From: Pseudomonadota bacterium
Lineage (GTDB): Bacteria; Pseudomonadota; Gammaproteobacteria; Steroidobacterales; GCA-2729495
NCBI GenBank assembly: GCA_030836925.1
Contig: JAUPLK010000135.1
Coordinates: forward strand, 1-5,326
Reading direction: 5' to 3'
Length of the DNA: 5,326 bases
Position 1 is the first letter of the stretch. Each line of letters opens with the position of its first letter. Under the pieces are notes generated by a model that had not been told where the DNA came from, ran no database searches, and saw only the letters and a program-made list of their open reading frames with translations. Below, in pieces: positions 1 through 5,122 of this stretch. The position numbers and the translations under genes are program-made.

Positions 1-1
1 C

Positions 2-223
2 AGCGTGGACGAGAAGGCGACGCTGGCGTTGCGGGCCAAGCTGTCGAAGAAGCGCGGCAAGCCCAAGCTCTTCGACTTCGGTGGCACGATTCCGGAGCTG
101 AAGAAGGCCTGCATGAAGGAAACCGGTCTGGAAGCGCCCAGACAGCCGGTGTTCCAGGCGCGCTTCGTGCCGGGAAAAACAGCGGTGAAGAAGTCGAAGA
201 AGGCAGGCAGCAAGGTCGCCTGA
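2..223 (+). CDS. C-terminal end of a probable hydantoinase B/oxoprolinase-family protein (5' partial)
   Basis: The reading frame is open from the first full codon (AGC at 2-4) to TGA at 221-223, so this is the last 73 residues of a gene that starts outside the window. The GTG at 5-7 is probably an internal Val. The segment with FDFGGTIPELKKAC followed by ETGLEAPRQPVF resembles, from memory, the extreme C-terminus of hydantoinase B / N-methylhydantoinase HyuB and acetone-carboxylase-like large subunits, which often end in a glycine-rich turn and an ETGLxxP motif. Those enzymes are cytoplasmic and hydrolyse or carboxylate small substrates with ATP, usually paired with a HyuA-type partner that would lie upstream. 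The last 20 or so residues are a Lys/Ala/Ser-rich basic tail (KTAVKKSKKAGSKVA), likely disordered. The family assignment rests on a short fragment and is moderate. A strong terminator follows at 243-277. Confidence 0.55.
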   Translation, partial: SVDEKATLALRAKLSKKRGKPKLFDFGGTIPELKKACMKETGLEAPRQPVFQARFVPGKTAVKKSKKAGSKVA

Positions 224-242
224 GGCGGTCGTTGAGTCAGCA

Positions 243-277
243 GGGGCTGGTACACCGTGGTGGTGTACCGGCCCTTT
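243..277 (+). terminator. Rho-independent terminator after the hydantoinase-like gene
   Basis: A 14-bp stem (243-256 with 262-275, including U-G wobbles near the base) contains the perfect arms GGTACACC and GGTGTACC around a five-base loop GTGGT. It is followed by TTTGCGTTT. The hairpin lies 19 bases after the TGA at 221-223. It separates the plus-strand gene from the convergent regulator gene ending at 294. No T-run follows it on the minus strand, so it should act mainly on plus-strand transcription. Confidence 0.8.
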
Positions 278-293
278 GCGTTTGTGGAGCTGT

Positions 294-1121
294 CTAAATA
301 CCGCTGCCGGCGGTGCCGGGTGCGTCGGCAGCAATCGCCAGGGCCTGATGCTCGTTCTGGGTCAGGAAGTCGTTGCCGATCCGCTGCGCCACTGCTTTCA
401 TCTTCGGAATGAAACGCTGGATCGCATCCGCCTCCGGTACCGCAGTGCTCGAAAACCGGATGGTCAGCGAAGCGAGCAGGCGATCTTTGGCCAGTATCGG
501 CACCGAGAAACTCAGTTCATCGGAAATGCGGCGCGGACGCCGCCACACGGAATAGCCGCGCTTGCGGGTGTCGGCCAGCAGTTCAGCGGTCTTCTTCCGG
601 CTGGTCTGCTGTTCTTCACCGCGCTTGGGTCGCATGAGCAGGTCGAGCAGGGCTTCCTGCTGTTCAGGCGGGCAATGCGCCAGATAGCAGAGCCCGGACG
701 CGGAGGTGAGAATCGCCACGCGGAAACCGGGGCCGCGCTTCTCGACCGCCAGCGGGCTGCGGTGATCGGTGGTCTGGCGGACCAGCATCGTCGAACCGGA
801 AAGGGTTGCGATCGCAATCGGCCAGACCAGTTCGGTGCAGAGTTCGTACATGTAGGGACGCGCAATCTGCGTGACCCAGGCCTCGTCGTCGAAACCATCG
901 GAGAGGCCGCGCACCATGATGGTCAGGCGATAGCGTTCATCGCTGGCTGCACGGTAGGCGTAGCCGGCATTGCACAGGGTTTCGAGAATGCGATAGGTCG
1001 TGGTCCGTGGCAGCTCGATCGCTGTGGCCACCTCCGACACGGTGGCGCCATTCCGCTGGTTGAGTACATGCAGTACTTCCAGGCCGCGCAGCAAGGCACG
1101 TATGGGGCGTGTGGAGGTCAT
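294..1121 (-). CDS. IclR-family transcriptional regulator (MhpR-like branch)
   Basis: This 275-residue protein has the IclR length and two-domain layout. Residues about 5-70 form the winged helix-turn-helix: IRALLRGLEVLHVLN, then TVSEVATAIELPRTTTYRILETL as the HTH, then the wing YRAASDERYRLT. Residues about 85-255 match the GAF-like effector domain, with PIAIATLSGSTMLVRQTT, a GLCYLAHCPPEQQEALL segment, the GYSVWRR stretch and SFSVPILAKDRLLASLTIRF. The RGLSDGFDDEAWV linker and WPIAIATL block recall MhpR, the activator of 3-hydroxyphenylpropionate catabolism, so an aromatic or other carboxylic acid effector is plausible but unproven. The Ala-rich tail (256-275) is probably disordered. The ATG (CAT at 1119-1121) lies just ahead of the HTH, with only a weak, distant AGGG upstream. 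The gene is divergent from the SDR gene across a 113-bp gap, a usual arrangement for a regulator and its target. Confidence 0.93.
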   Translation of the reverse strand: MTSTRPIRALLRGLEVLHVLNQRNGATVSEVATAIELPRTTTYRILETLCNAGYAYRAASDERYRLTIMVRGLSDGFDDEAWVTQIARPYMYELCTELVWPIAIATLSGSTMLVRQTTDHRSPLAVEKRGPGFRVAILTSASGLCYLAHCPPEQQEALLDLLMRPKRGEEQQTSRKKTAELLADTRKRGYSVWRRPRRISDELSFSVPILAKDRLLASLTIRFSSTAVPEADAIQRFIPKMKAVAQRIGNDFLTQNEHQALAIAADAPGTAGSGI

Positions 1122-1159
1122 CGCGTGTTGGTATCCCTGGTCTGACCGGCAGGCGGACG

Positions 1160-1188
1160 ATGTTAGTCACTGCCGCTGCGATTGCCAA
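1160..1188 (-). promoter_or_regulatory. Candidate sigma70 promoter for the IclR-type gene
   Basis: Read on the minus strand, TTGGCA (1188-1183, five of six matches to TTGACA) is followed after 17 bases by TAACAT (1165-1160, four of six to TATAAT). Transcription would start near 1153, giving a leader of about 32 bases before the ATG at 1121. It sits inside the 113-bp divergent gap, so a regulator bound here could affect both the regulator gene and the SDR gene. I saw no convincing long palindromic IclR operator in the gap. Confidence 0.4.
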
Positions 1189-1234
1189 GTCATGCCGGGT
1201 CATTTTGCAGGCACAAGGGATTAGACTTTCGGGC

Positions 1235-1948
1235 ATGTCAGGAACCGTTCTCATCACCGGCGCCAATCGGGGTCTCGGGCTTGAACACAGTCGCCAGTTT
1301 GCCGAGCGCGGCTGGCGGGTGCTGGCCTGTGCCCGCAATCCGGACAGCGCGGCTGAGCTGCGCGCCCTGCAGCAGGCTTTCCCGGCCCGGGTCCAGCTTC
1401 TGCACCTGGATGTCACCAGTGAAGGCAGCGTCAAGGAACTGGTCAGGGAGCTGAACGGCACGCCCATCGACATCCTGCTGAACAATGCCGGGACCTACGG
1501 TCCCCTCGGTGCACCGGAGGGCATGGTGTACCAGAGCCTGGCGAGCATGGACTATGCGATCTGGCGCGAGATACTCGAAATCAACCTGCTGGCACCGTTC
1601 CGCATCACCGTCGCGCTGGCACCGAACGTGCGTGCGGGCCAGCGGCACGTGGTGGTGATGATGACCAGCGATCTCGGTTCGATCAGCAACAACACGCTCG
1701 GTGGCTCACATGCCTATCGCACCAGCAAGGCCGGACTGAACATGCTCACCAAGGGCATCGCCAACGAGTGGCGCGACCTGATTGTGATATCGATGGCGCC
1801 GGGCTGGTGCCAGACCGATCTGGGCGGCGCGACCGCACCCATCGACCCGGTCGACAGCGTGCGTGAACAGCAGCGTGTGTTCGACAGCCTGACTGCCGAG
1901 CACAGCGGACTCTGCCTGGACCGCTTTGGGGAACCGGTCGCCTGGTAG
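1235..1948 (+). CDS. Short-chain dehydrogenase/reductase, C-factor (CsgA)-like
   Basis: This 237-residue classical-type SDR has a Rossmann fold. Visible motifs are TGANRGLG (8-15, dinucleotide binding), D59 in LHLDV, NNAG (83-86), the conserved Asn of EINLLAPF (N117), the probable catalytic Ser S145 in MMTSDLGSI, and YRTSK with Tyr161 and Lys165, followed by PGWCQTDLGG (189-198). Arg at positions 12 and 34 suggests NADP(H) preference. The C-terminal block ending in SGLCLDRFGEPVAW is typical of the C-factor/CsgA and sniffer-like subgroup of cytoplasmic SDRs, which act on carbonyl or hydroxyl groups of poorly defined substrates. The ATG at 1235 puts the usual two or three residues before the first beta strand. 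Upstream in-frame ATGs at 1109 and 1160 would add an unrelated 25-42-residue extension overlapping the divergent regulatory region. No good Shine-Dalgarno precedes 1235. The neighbouring ALDH and permease suggest a catabolic role. Confidence 0.92.
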   Translation: MSGTVLITGANRGLGLEHSRQFAERGWRVLACARNPDSAAELRALQQAFPARVQLLHLDVTSEGSVKELVRELNGTPIDILLNNAGTYGPLGAPEGMVYQSLASMDYAIWREILEINLLAPFRITVALAPNVRAGQRHVVVMMTSDLGSISNNTLGGSHAYRTSKAGLNMLTKGIANEWRDLIVISMAPGWCQTDLGGATAPIDPVDSVREQQRVFDSLTAEHSGLCLDRFGEPVAW

Positions 1949-1959
1949 CAGGCGACCGG
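1934..1959. terminator. Hairpin at the SDR/ALDH convergent junction (possible bidirectional terminator)
   Basis: A perfect 11-bp inverted repeat (CCGGTCGCCTG at 1934-1944 with CAGGCGACCGG at 1949-1959) encloses the four-base loop GTAG. The SDR stop codon TAG (1946-1948) lies in this loop, so the stem's left arm encodes the last residues of the protein. The ALDH stop on the other strand is 8 bases beyond the stem. No U-tract follows in either direction, so it is not a canonical intrinsic terminator. It could aid termination, block read-through between the convergent genes, or protect mRNA 3' ends. Confidence 0.5.
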
Positions 1960-1966
1960 GTAACGC

Positions 1967-3475
1967 TCAGTAGATAACCGTGGTCGCCTTGGTCTTCAGA
2001 TAGGCGTCGAGCCCCTCACGGCCGAATTCGCGGCCCCAGCCGGACTGCCGGTTGCCACCGAAGGGAATGGCCGGATCCACCGCCGCGTGGCAGTTGATGC
2101 TGACCTGCCCGGCATCGATCAGTGCGGCCATCCGGTGCGCGACCGAAATGTCCTGCGTCCAGACGCTGCCGGAAAGTCCGTAGATGCTGCGATTGGCTTC
2201 GTCAGCCACAGCCTGCAGGTTCGAGTCGCTGAAGGCCTGCACGCACAGCACCGGCCCGAAGATCTCCTCGCGGGCAATGCTCATGTCCATGGTGGTCCGG
2301 CTGAACAGGGTGGGTTTCATGAAGAAGCCGCGGCCCGGCAGTACATCACCACCACAGACCAGTTCTGCGCCGGACTTCTTGCCGGCATTGACGTAGCCCA
2401 TGACCCGTTCACGCTGCTCGGCCGAGATCAGCGGACCAAGATCGCTGTCCGGGCTCAAACCATGACCGATCCGGAACTGGCCAGCCATCTGCGCAACCCG
2501 TTCGACCACCGTGTCGAAAATATCCTTGTGCACGAACAGGCGCGTGCCCGCCATGCAGTTCTGGCCGTTGAGGAAGAAGGCACCGCGCGTCACGCCCGGA
2601 ATGACTTTCTCCAGGTCGGCATCGGGGAACACCACCATCGGTGACTTGCCGCCGAGCTCGAGGGTGACGCGCTTGAGGTTGCCGATCGAGGCAGCGATGA
2701 TCTTCTTGCCTACCTCGGTTGAGCCGGTGAAGGCGATCTTGTCGACATCCGGGTGGGCGGCGAGTGCGGCGCCCGCCGTCTCGCCATAGCCGGTGACGAT
2801 GTTGATGACGCCATCGGGAAAGCCGACGCGCTTGATGAGGTCGCCGAGAAGCAGTGCCGACAGCGGCGTCAGTTCCGCCGGCTTCAGCACGACCGTACAG
2901 CCGGCTGCGAGCGCGGGACCGAGCTTCAGCGTCGCCATGATCAGCGGCGCGTTCCAGGGAATGATCGCGCCCACCACGCCGATGGGTTCACGCCGGGTGT
3001 AGGTCAGCGAGTCGCCGTTGCGCACACCCTGTGGCGACACCGGGATCGTCTCGCCGCTGATCTTGGTTGCCCAGCCGGCGTAGTAGCGCAGGAAGTCGCA
3101 ACCGAAGGAGGCGATCGAGTAGTGGGCCACCATGCGCGGCATGCCGTTGTCGAGGGTCTCGATCTCGCTGGCCAGGCCGATGTTCGCTTCGAGTTCGTCG
3201 GCCAGCTTCAGGATCAGGCGCGTGCGATCGTAGGAGGTCAGCTTCGACCATTCGCCGCGCAGCGCCTTGCGTGCAGCAGCTACCGCACGGTCGATATCGG
3301 CCTTGCCGCCGGCCGCAACCGTGGCGAGGTGCTGCTCGGTGGCCGGGTCGAAAATCTCGGTGGTCTCGCCGCTGACAGCCGCCACCCATTGGCCATCGAT
3401 CAGCAGCTGGTGTTTGCGCTCGAGGAAGGTCCGGGCTTCGGTGGATGGGGCGATATTTGTTGTGGCGGCGTTCAT
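1967..3475 (-). CDS. NAD(P)-dependent aldehyde dehydrogenase (ALDH superfamily, class 1/2 or phenylacetaldehyde/betaine-aldehyde type)
   Basis: This complete 502-residue ALDH oxidises an aldehyde to its carboxylate in the cytoplasm. The parts are intact: IIPWNAPL with the oxyanion Asn175, LKPAE with Lys198 for cofactor binding, FTGSTEVG (249-256), LELGGKSP with general base Glu273, the active-site segment FFLNGQNCMAGTR with nucleophile Cys307, and EEIFGPV with Glu404. The C-terminal PFGGNRQSGWGREFGREGLDAYLKTK oligomerisation segment, with NCH before it, resembles phenylacetaldehyde/ALDH2-like enzymes rather than semialdehyde dehydrogenases. The aldehyde is not identifiable. The start at ATG 3475 fits family length and has a good Shine-Dalgarno (GGAGAA, five bases before the ATG). 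An in-frame extension to 3643 would add 56 unlikely residues antisense to the permease. The gene is convergent with the SDR (18-bp gap) and divergent from the MFS permease. Confidence 0.95.
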   Translation of the reverse strand: MNAATTNIAPSTEARTFLERKHQLLIDGQWVAAVSGETTEIFDPATEQHLATVAAGGKADIDRAVAAARKALRGEWSKLTSYDRTRLILKLADELEANIGLASEIETLDNGMPRMVAHYSIASFGCDFLRYYAGWATKISGETIPVSPQGVRNGDSLTYTRREPIGVVGAIIPWNAPLIMATLKLGPALAAGCTVVLKPAELTPLSALLLGDLIKRVGFPDGVINIVTGYGETAGAALAAHPDVDKIAFTGSTEVGKKIIAASIGNLKRVTLELGGKSPMVVFPDADLEKVIPGVTRGAFFLNGQNCMAGTRLFVHKDIFDTVVERVAQMAGQFRIGHGLSPDSDLGPLISAEQRERVMGYVNAGKKSGAELVCGGDVLPGRGFFMKPTLFSRTTMDMSIAREEIFGPVLCVQAFSDSNLQAVADEANRSIYGLSGSVWTQDISVAHRMAALIDAGQVSINCHAAVDPAIPFGGNRQSGWGREFGREGLDAYLKTKATTVIY

Positions 3476-4853
3476 GCGGGTTCTCCGATCGACAGCGGGG
3501 CAGCATAATTGCCCGGCACCGGCTGAGGCAAGGCGCGCGGCGGCTCGGGGTTCATGCAGGGGGTGGCCTATCAGACGCAGTATTTTCGGCAGCCAGATCC
3601 GCTGGCGGATAGCCGGCCTCCTGTGTGTCATAACCACGATCAATTACCTGGACCGGCAGGCCTTTGCCGTGGCTGCGCCGGCGCTGGTGGCCGAGTTCGG
3701 CATCGACAATACCGAGTTCGGCACGATCACCGCGGCGTTCCTGTTCTGCTATGGCATCGGGCATCTGATCGCCGGGCCCTTCATCGACCGCGTGGGCACG
3801 CGCGCAGCCTTCAAGCTGGCCGTGATTGCCTGGAGCATCGCCGGCTTTTTGCATGCTTTCGGCCGCGGTTTTTTCAGCTTCATTGCCTGTCGTGCCTTGC
3901 TGGGTCTGACCGAGGCGGCGAATTTTCCTGCGGCGGTGAAGGCCATCGCCGAATGGTTTCCGCGTCGTGACCGCTCGATGGCCGTTGGCATCCTCACCGT
4001 GGGGCCAGGCCTTGGGGCCTTGCTGGCGCCGCCGCTGCTGGGTGGATTGATCATCGTTGCGGGTTGGCGCGCGGCCTTCATCGTGCCGGCGCTGGCCGGC
4101 TTTGTCTGGTTGTGGTTTTGGCTGCGCTATTACCGGTCGCCGGCGCGTCATCCGGACATTACTGATGCAGAGCGTGCGCTGATCCTTGCGGATGATCCGC
4201 AACAGAGCAGCGTCACGGAACCATCGAGTGCGTGGGCAGATGTCGGCAGACTGCTGCGCCACCGCGAGGTCTGGGGACTGCTGCTCAGCCGGATCAGCAA
4301 CGATGGGGCTTTCTATTTTTTCGTCAGCTTCCTGCCGCTGTATCTCGCGCAGGTGCAGGGCTTTGATCTCCGCGAGATCGCGGCCTTTGCCTGGGTGCCG
4401 TTTCTGGCCGCTGATGTCGGGGCGCTGTTCGGTGGCTGGGTCGGTCGCCAGCTGATGCTGCGTGGCTGGTCACTGGATGCGGCCCGCAAGAGCGTGATCT
4501 GGGGTGGGGCAGTGCTGGTGGTGCTCACGCTGCCCGCAGCAACCAGCAAATCGCCGGCCGTTGCCCTCGCACTCATCGCGCTGGCCATGTTTGCCATCCA
4601 GGCCAAGGCCTCCAGCCTGTTTGCCCTGCCGGCCGATCTGTATCCATCACTGCAGGTCGGTACCGTGTGGGGGCTGTTTGGTGCGGCCGGCAGCTTCGGT
4701 GCGGCGTTGTTCAGCTTCGCGGCCGGCTGGGTTTCACAGCACTACGCCTATGCGCCCGTGTTCGTGGCCGTCGTGGTCACGCAGTTGCTGTCGGCGGGTT
4801 TTGTCAGCTGGTTGATACCGCAGGTCCTTGCCAGGCCGCGAGTGGCACTATAG
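3474..4853 (+). CDS. MFS transporter, anion:cation symporter (ACS/hexuronate-like) family; start uncertain
   Basis: This inner-membrane permease has about 12 hydrophobic segments, predicted to couple uptake of an organic anion to protons or another cation. From the ATG at 3474 (459 residues), TM1 is about 45-62 with the ACS-typical NYLDRQ (57-62). The loop 2-3 signature is GPFIDRVGTR (101-110), TM4 carries RALLGLTEAANFPAAVKAIAEWFPRRDR (140-167), and a cytoplasmic loop at about 220-262 splits the two halves. TEAANFP and AEWFP are characteristic of hexuronate/glucarate/phthalate-type ACS members; the substrate is unknown. The start is odd. ATG 3474 is the nearest in-frame ATG, with no GTG or TTG between it and TM1. 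It would add a 44-residue hydrophilic Cys/Arg/Ala-rich leader and overlap the ALDH start codon, with no Shine-Dalgarno. A better-placed ATG at 3554 is out of frame by one base (see findings). The stop is TAG 4851-4853, 11 bp before the antitoxin gene. Confidence 0.88.
   Translation: MRVLRSTAGQHNCPAPAEARRAAARGSCRGWPIRRSIFGSQIRWRIAGLLCVITTINYLDRQAFAVAAPALVAEFGIDNTEFGTITAAFLFCYGIGHLIAGPFIDRVGTRAAFKLAVIAWSIAGFLHAFGRGFFSFIACRALLGLTEAANFPAAVKAIAEWFPRRDRSMAVGILTVGPGLGALLAPPLLGGLIIVAGWRAAFIVPALAGFVWLWFWLRYYRSPARHPDITDAERALILADDPQQSSVTEPSSAWADVGRLLRHREVWGLLLSRISNDGAFYFFVSFLPLYLAQVQGFDLREIAAFAWVPFLAADVGALFGGWVGRQLMLRGWSLDAARKSVIWGGAVLVVLTLPAATSKSPAVALALIALAMFAIQAKASSLFALPADLYPSLQVGTVWGLFGAAGSFGAALFSFAAGWVSQHYAYAPVFVAVVVTQLLSAGFVSWLIPQVLARPRVAL
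3481..3486 (-). promoter_or_regulatory. Ribosome binding site of the aldehyde dehydrogenase
   Basis: GGAGAA on the minus strand lies five bases before the ATG at 3475 (GGAG core seven bases away). This is the best-placed Shine-Dalgarno in the window and fixes the ALDH start at 3475 rather than the longer in-frame alternatives. Confidence 0.75.
3504..3509 (+). promoter_or_regulatory. Possible -10 element for the MFS permease
   Basis: CATAAT matches five of six bases of the sigma70 -10 box and is the only AT-rich patch in the GC-rich gap of 78 bp between ALDH start and the ATG at 3554. Transcription would start near 3516, which would put the in-frame ATG at 3474 outside the mRNA and favour a permease start at or after 3554. 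No good -35 box is present (TTCTCC at 3481 is weak). On the other strand the same patch reads AATTAT (3510-3505), with TTGCCT 15 bases upstream, and could serve the ALDH. Both readings are tentative. Confidence 0.28.
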
Positions 4854-4856
4854 TAT
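4828..4856 (+). promoter_or_regulatory. Candidate promoter of the toxin-antitoxin operon
   Basis: TTGCCA (4828-4833, five of six to the -35 box) is followed by TATAGT at 4849-4854 (five of six to the -10 box, 15-base spacer) or by TAGTAT at 4851-4856 (four of six, 17-base spacer). Both lie inside the last codons and stop of the permease gene. The start point would fall around 4861-4864, almost on the ATG at 4865, implying a leaderless or nearly leaderless antitoxin mRNA. This agrees with the absence of any Shine-Dalgarno before that ATG. Confidence 0.5.
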
Positions 4857-4860
4857 CACT
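4841..4860. promoter_or_regulatory. Imperfect 20-bp palindrome, probable toxin-antitoxin operator
   Basis: The arms AGTG and CACT flank the perfect 8-bp centre ACTATAGT (4847-4854). Comparing the 20 bases with their reverse complement gives 16 matches out of 20, with only positions 5-6 and 15-16 mismatched. The site covers the candidate -10 box and the permease stop codon and ends four bases before the antitoxin ATG. Phd/YefM antitoxins commonly repress their own operon by binding such a palindrome, alone or with the toxin. Function is inferred from position and symmetry. Confidence 0.55.
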
Positions 4861-4864
4861 CGCC

Positions 4865-5122
4865 ATGCGCACCGAACTCGTCACCACGCTAAAGCGTCAA
4901 GCCACCGAACTTCTTTCGGATATCGAACGGGACAGGGAGCCAATTCTCATTACTCAGCACGGTCTGCCGAGCGCGTATCTCGTGGATGTGGAAAGCTACG
5001 AGTCCATGCAGCAGCGCATGGCTTTGCTTGAGGGCATCGCGCGAGGTGAAATGGCTGTGGCGGAGGGCCGGGTCCTGACCAACGCCCAGGCCAAGGCCCG
5101 TATGGCCCGATGGCTCAGGTAA
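4865..5122 (+). CDS. Phd/YefM-family antitoxin
   Basis: This 85-residue protein has the size and shape of a type II antitoxin. Residues about 1-50 match the Phd/YefM DNA-binding fold: an N-terminal strand-helix (MRTELVTTLKRQATELLSDIERDREPI), then the strands LITQHGLPSAYLVDVESYESM. The C-terminal half (51-85), with LLEGIARGEMAVAEGRVLTNAQAKARMARWL, is the charged helical region that in this family wraps around and neutralises the toxin. EGRVxTxxxAxARM-like tails are common in antitoxins paired with ParE/RelE toxins. ATG 4865 is chosen because it begins the family N-terminus; longer in-frame readings run through the permease gene. It has no Shine-Dalgarno. The toxin start overlaps its 3' end by 13 bases, implying translational coupling. 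Autoregulation through the palindrome at 4841-4860 is likely. Confidence 0.9.
   Translation: MRTELVTTLKRQATELLSDIERDREPILITQHGLPSAYLVDVESYESMQQRMALLEGIARGEMAVAEGRVLTNAQAKARMARWLR

Noticed and set aside
5..223. A stand-alone 72-residue gene starting at GTG 5
   Set aside because: The frame is open to the window edge, there is no visible start signal, and the sequence looks like the C-terminus of a larger enzyme.
276..1145. A 289-codon plus-strand open frame across the regulator gene
   Set aside because: It is antisense to the clear IclR gene, and its translation shows no recognisable domain. High GC content commonly leaves such shadow frames open.
1109..1234. N-terminal extension of the SDR from ATG 1109 or 1160
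   Set aside because: It would place 25-42 extra residues before the Rossmann strand, overlap the divergent regulator's start or promoter, and match nothing typical of the family.
2753..3508. A 251-codon plus-strand open frame inside the ALDH region
   Set aside because: It is antisense to a full-length ALDH with all catalytic residues. Its His/Gln/Arg-rich translation has no family features.
3476..3643. N-terminal extension of the ALDH to 3643
   Set aside because: It runs antisense through the permease's N-terminal coding region, while ATG 3475 has a good Shine-Dalgarno and gives normal ALDH length.
3552..4262. A 236-codon minus-strand open frame across the permease
   Set aside because: It is a shadow of the MFS gene with a low-complexity Arg/Gln/His-rich product and no plausible start signal.
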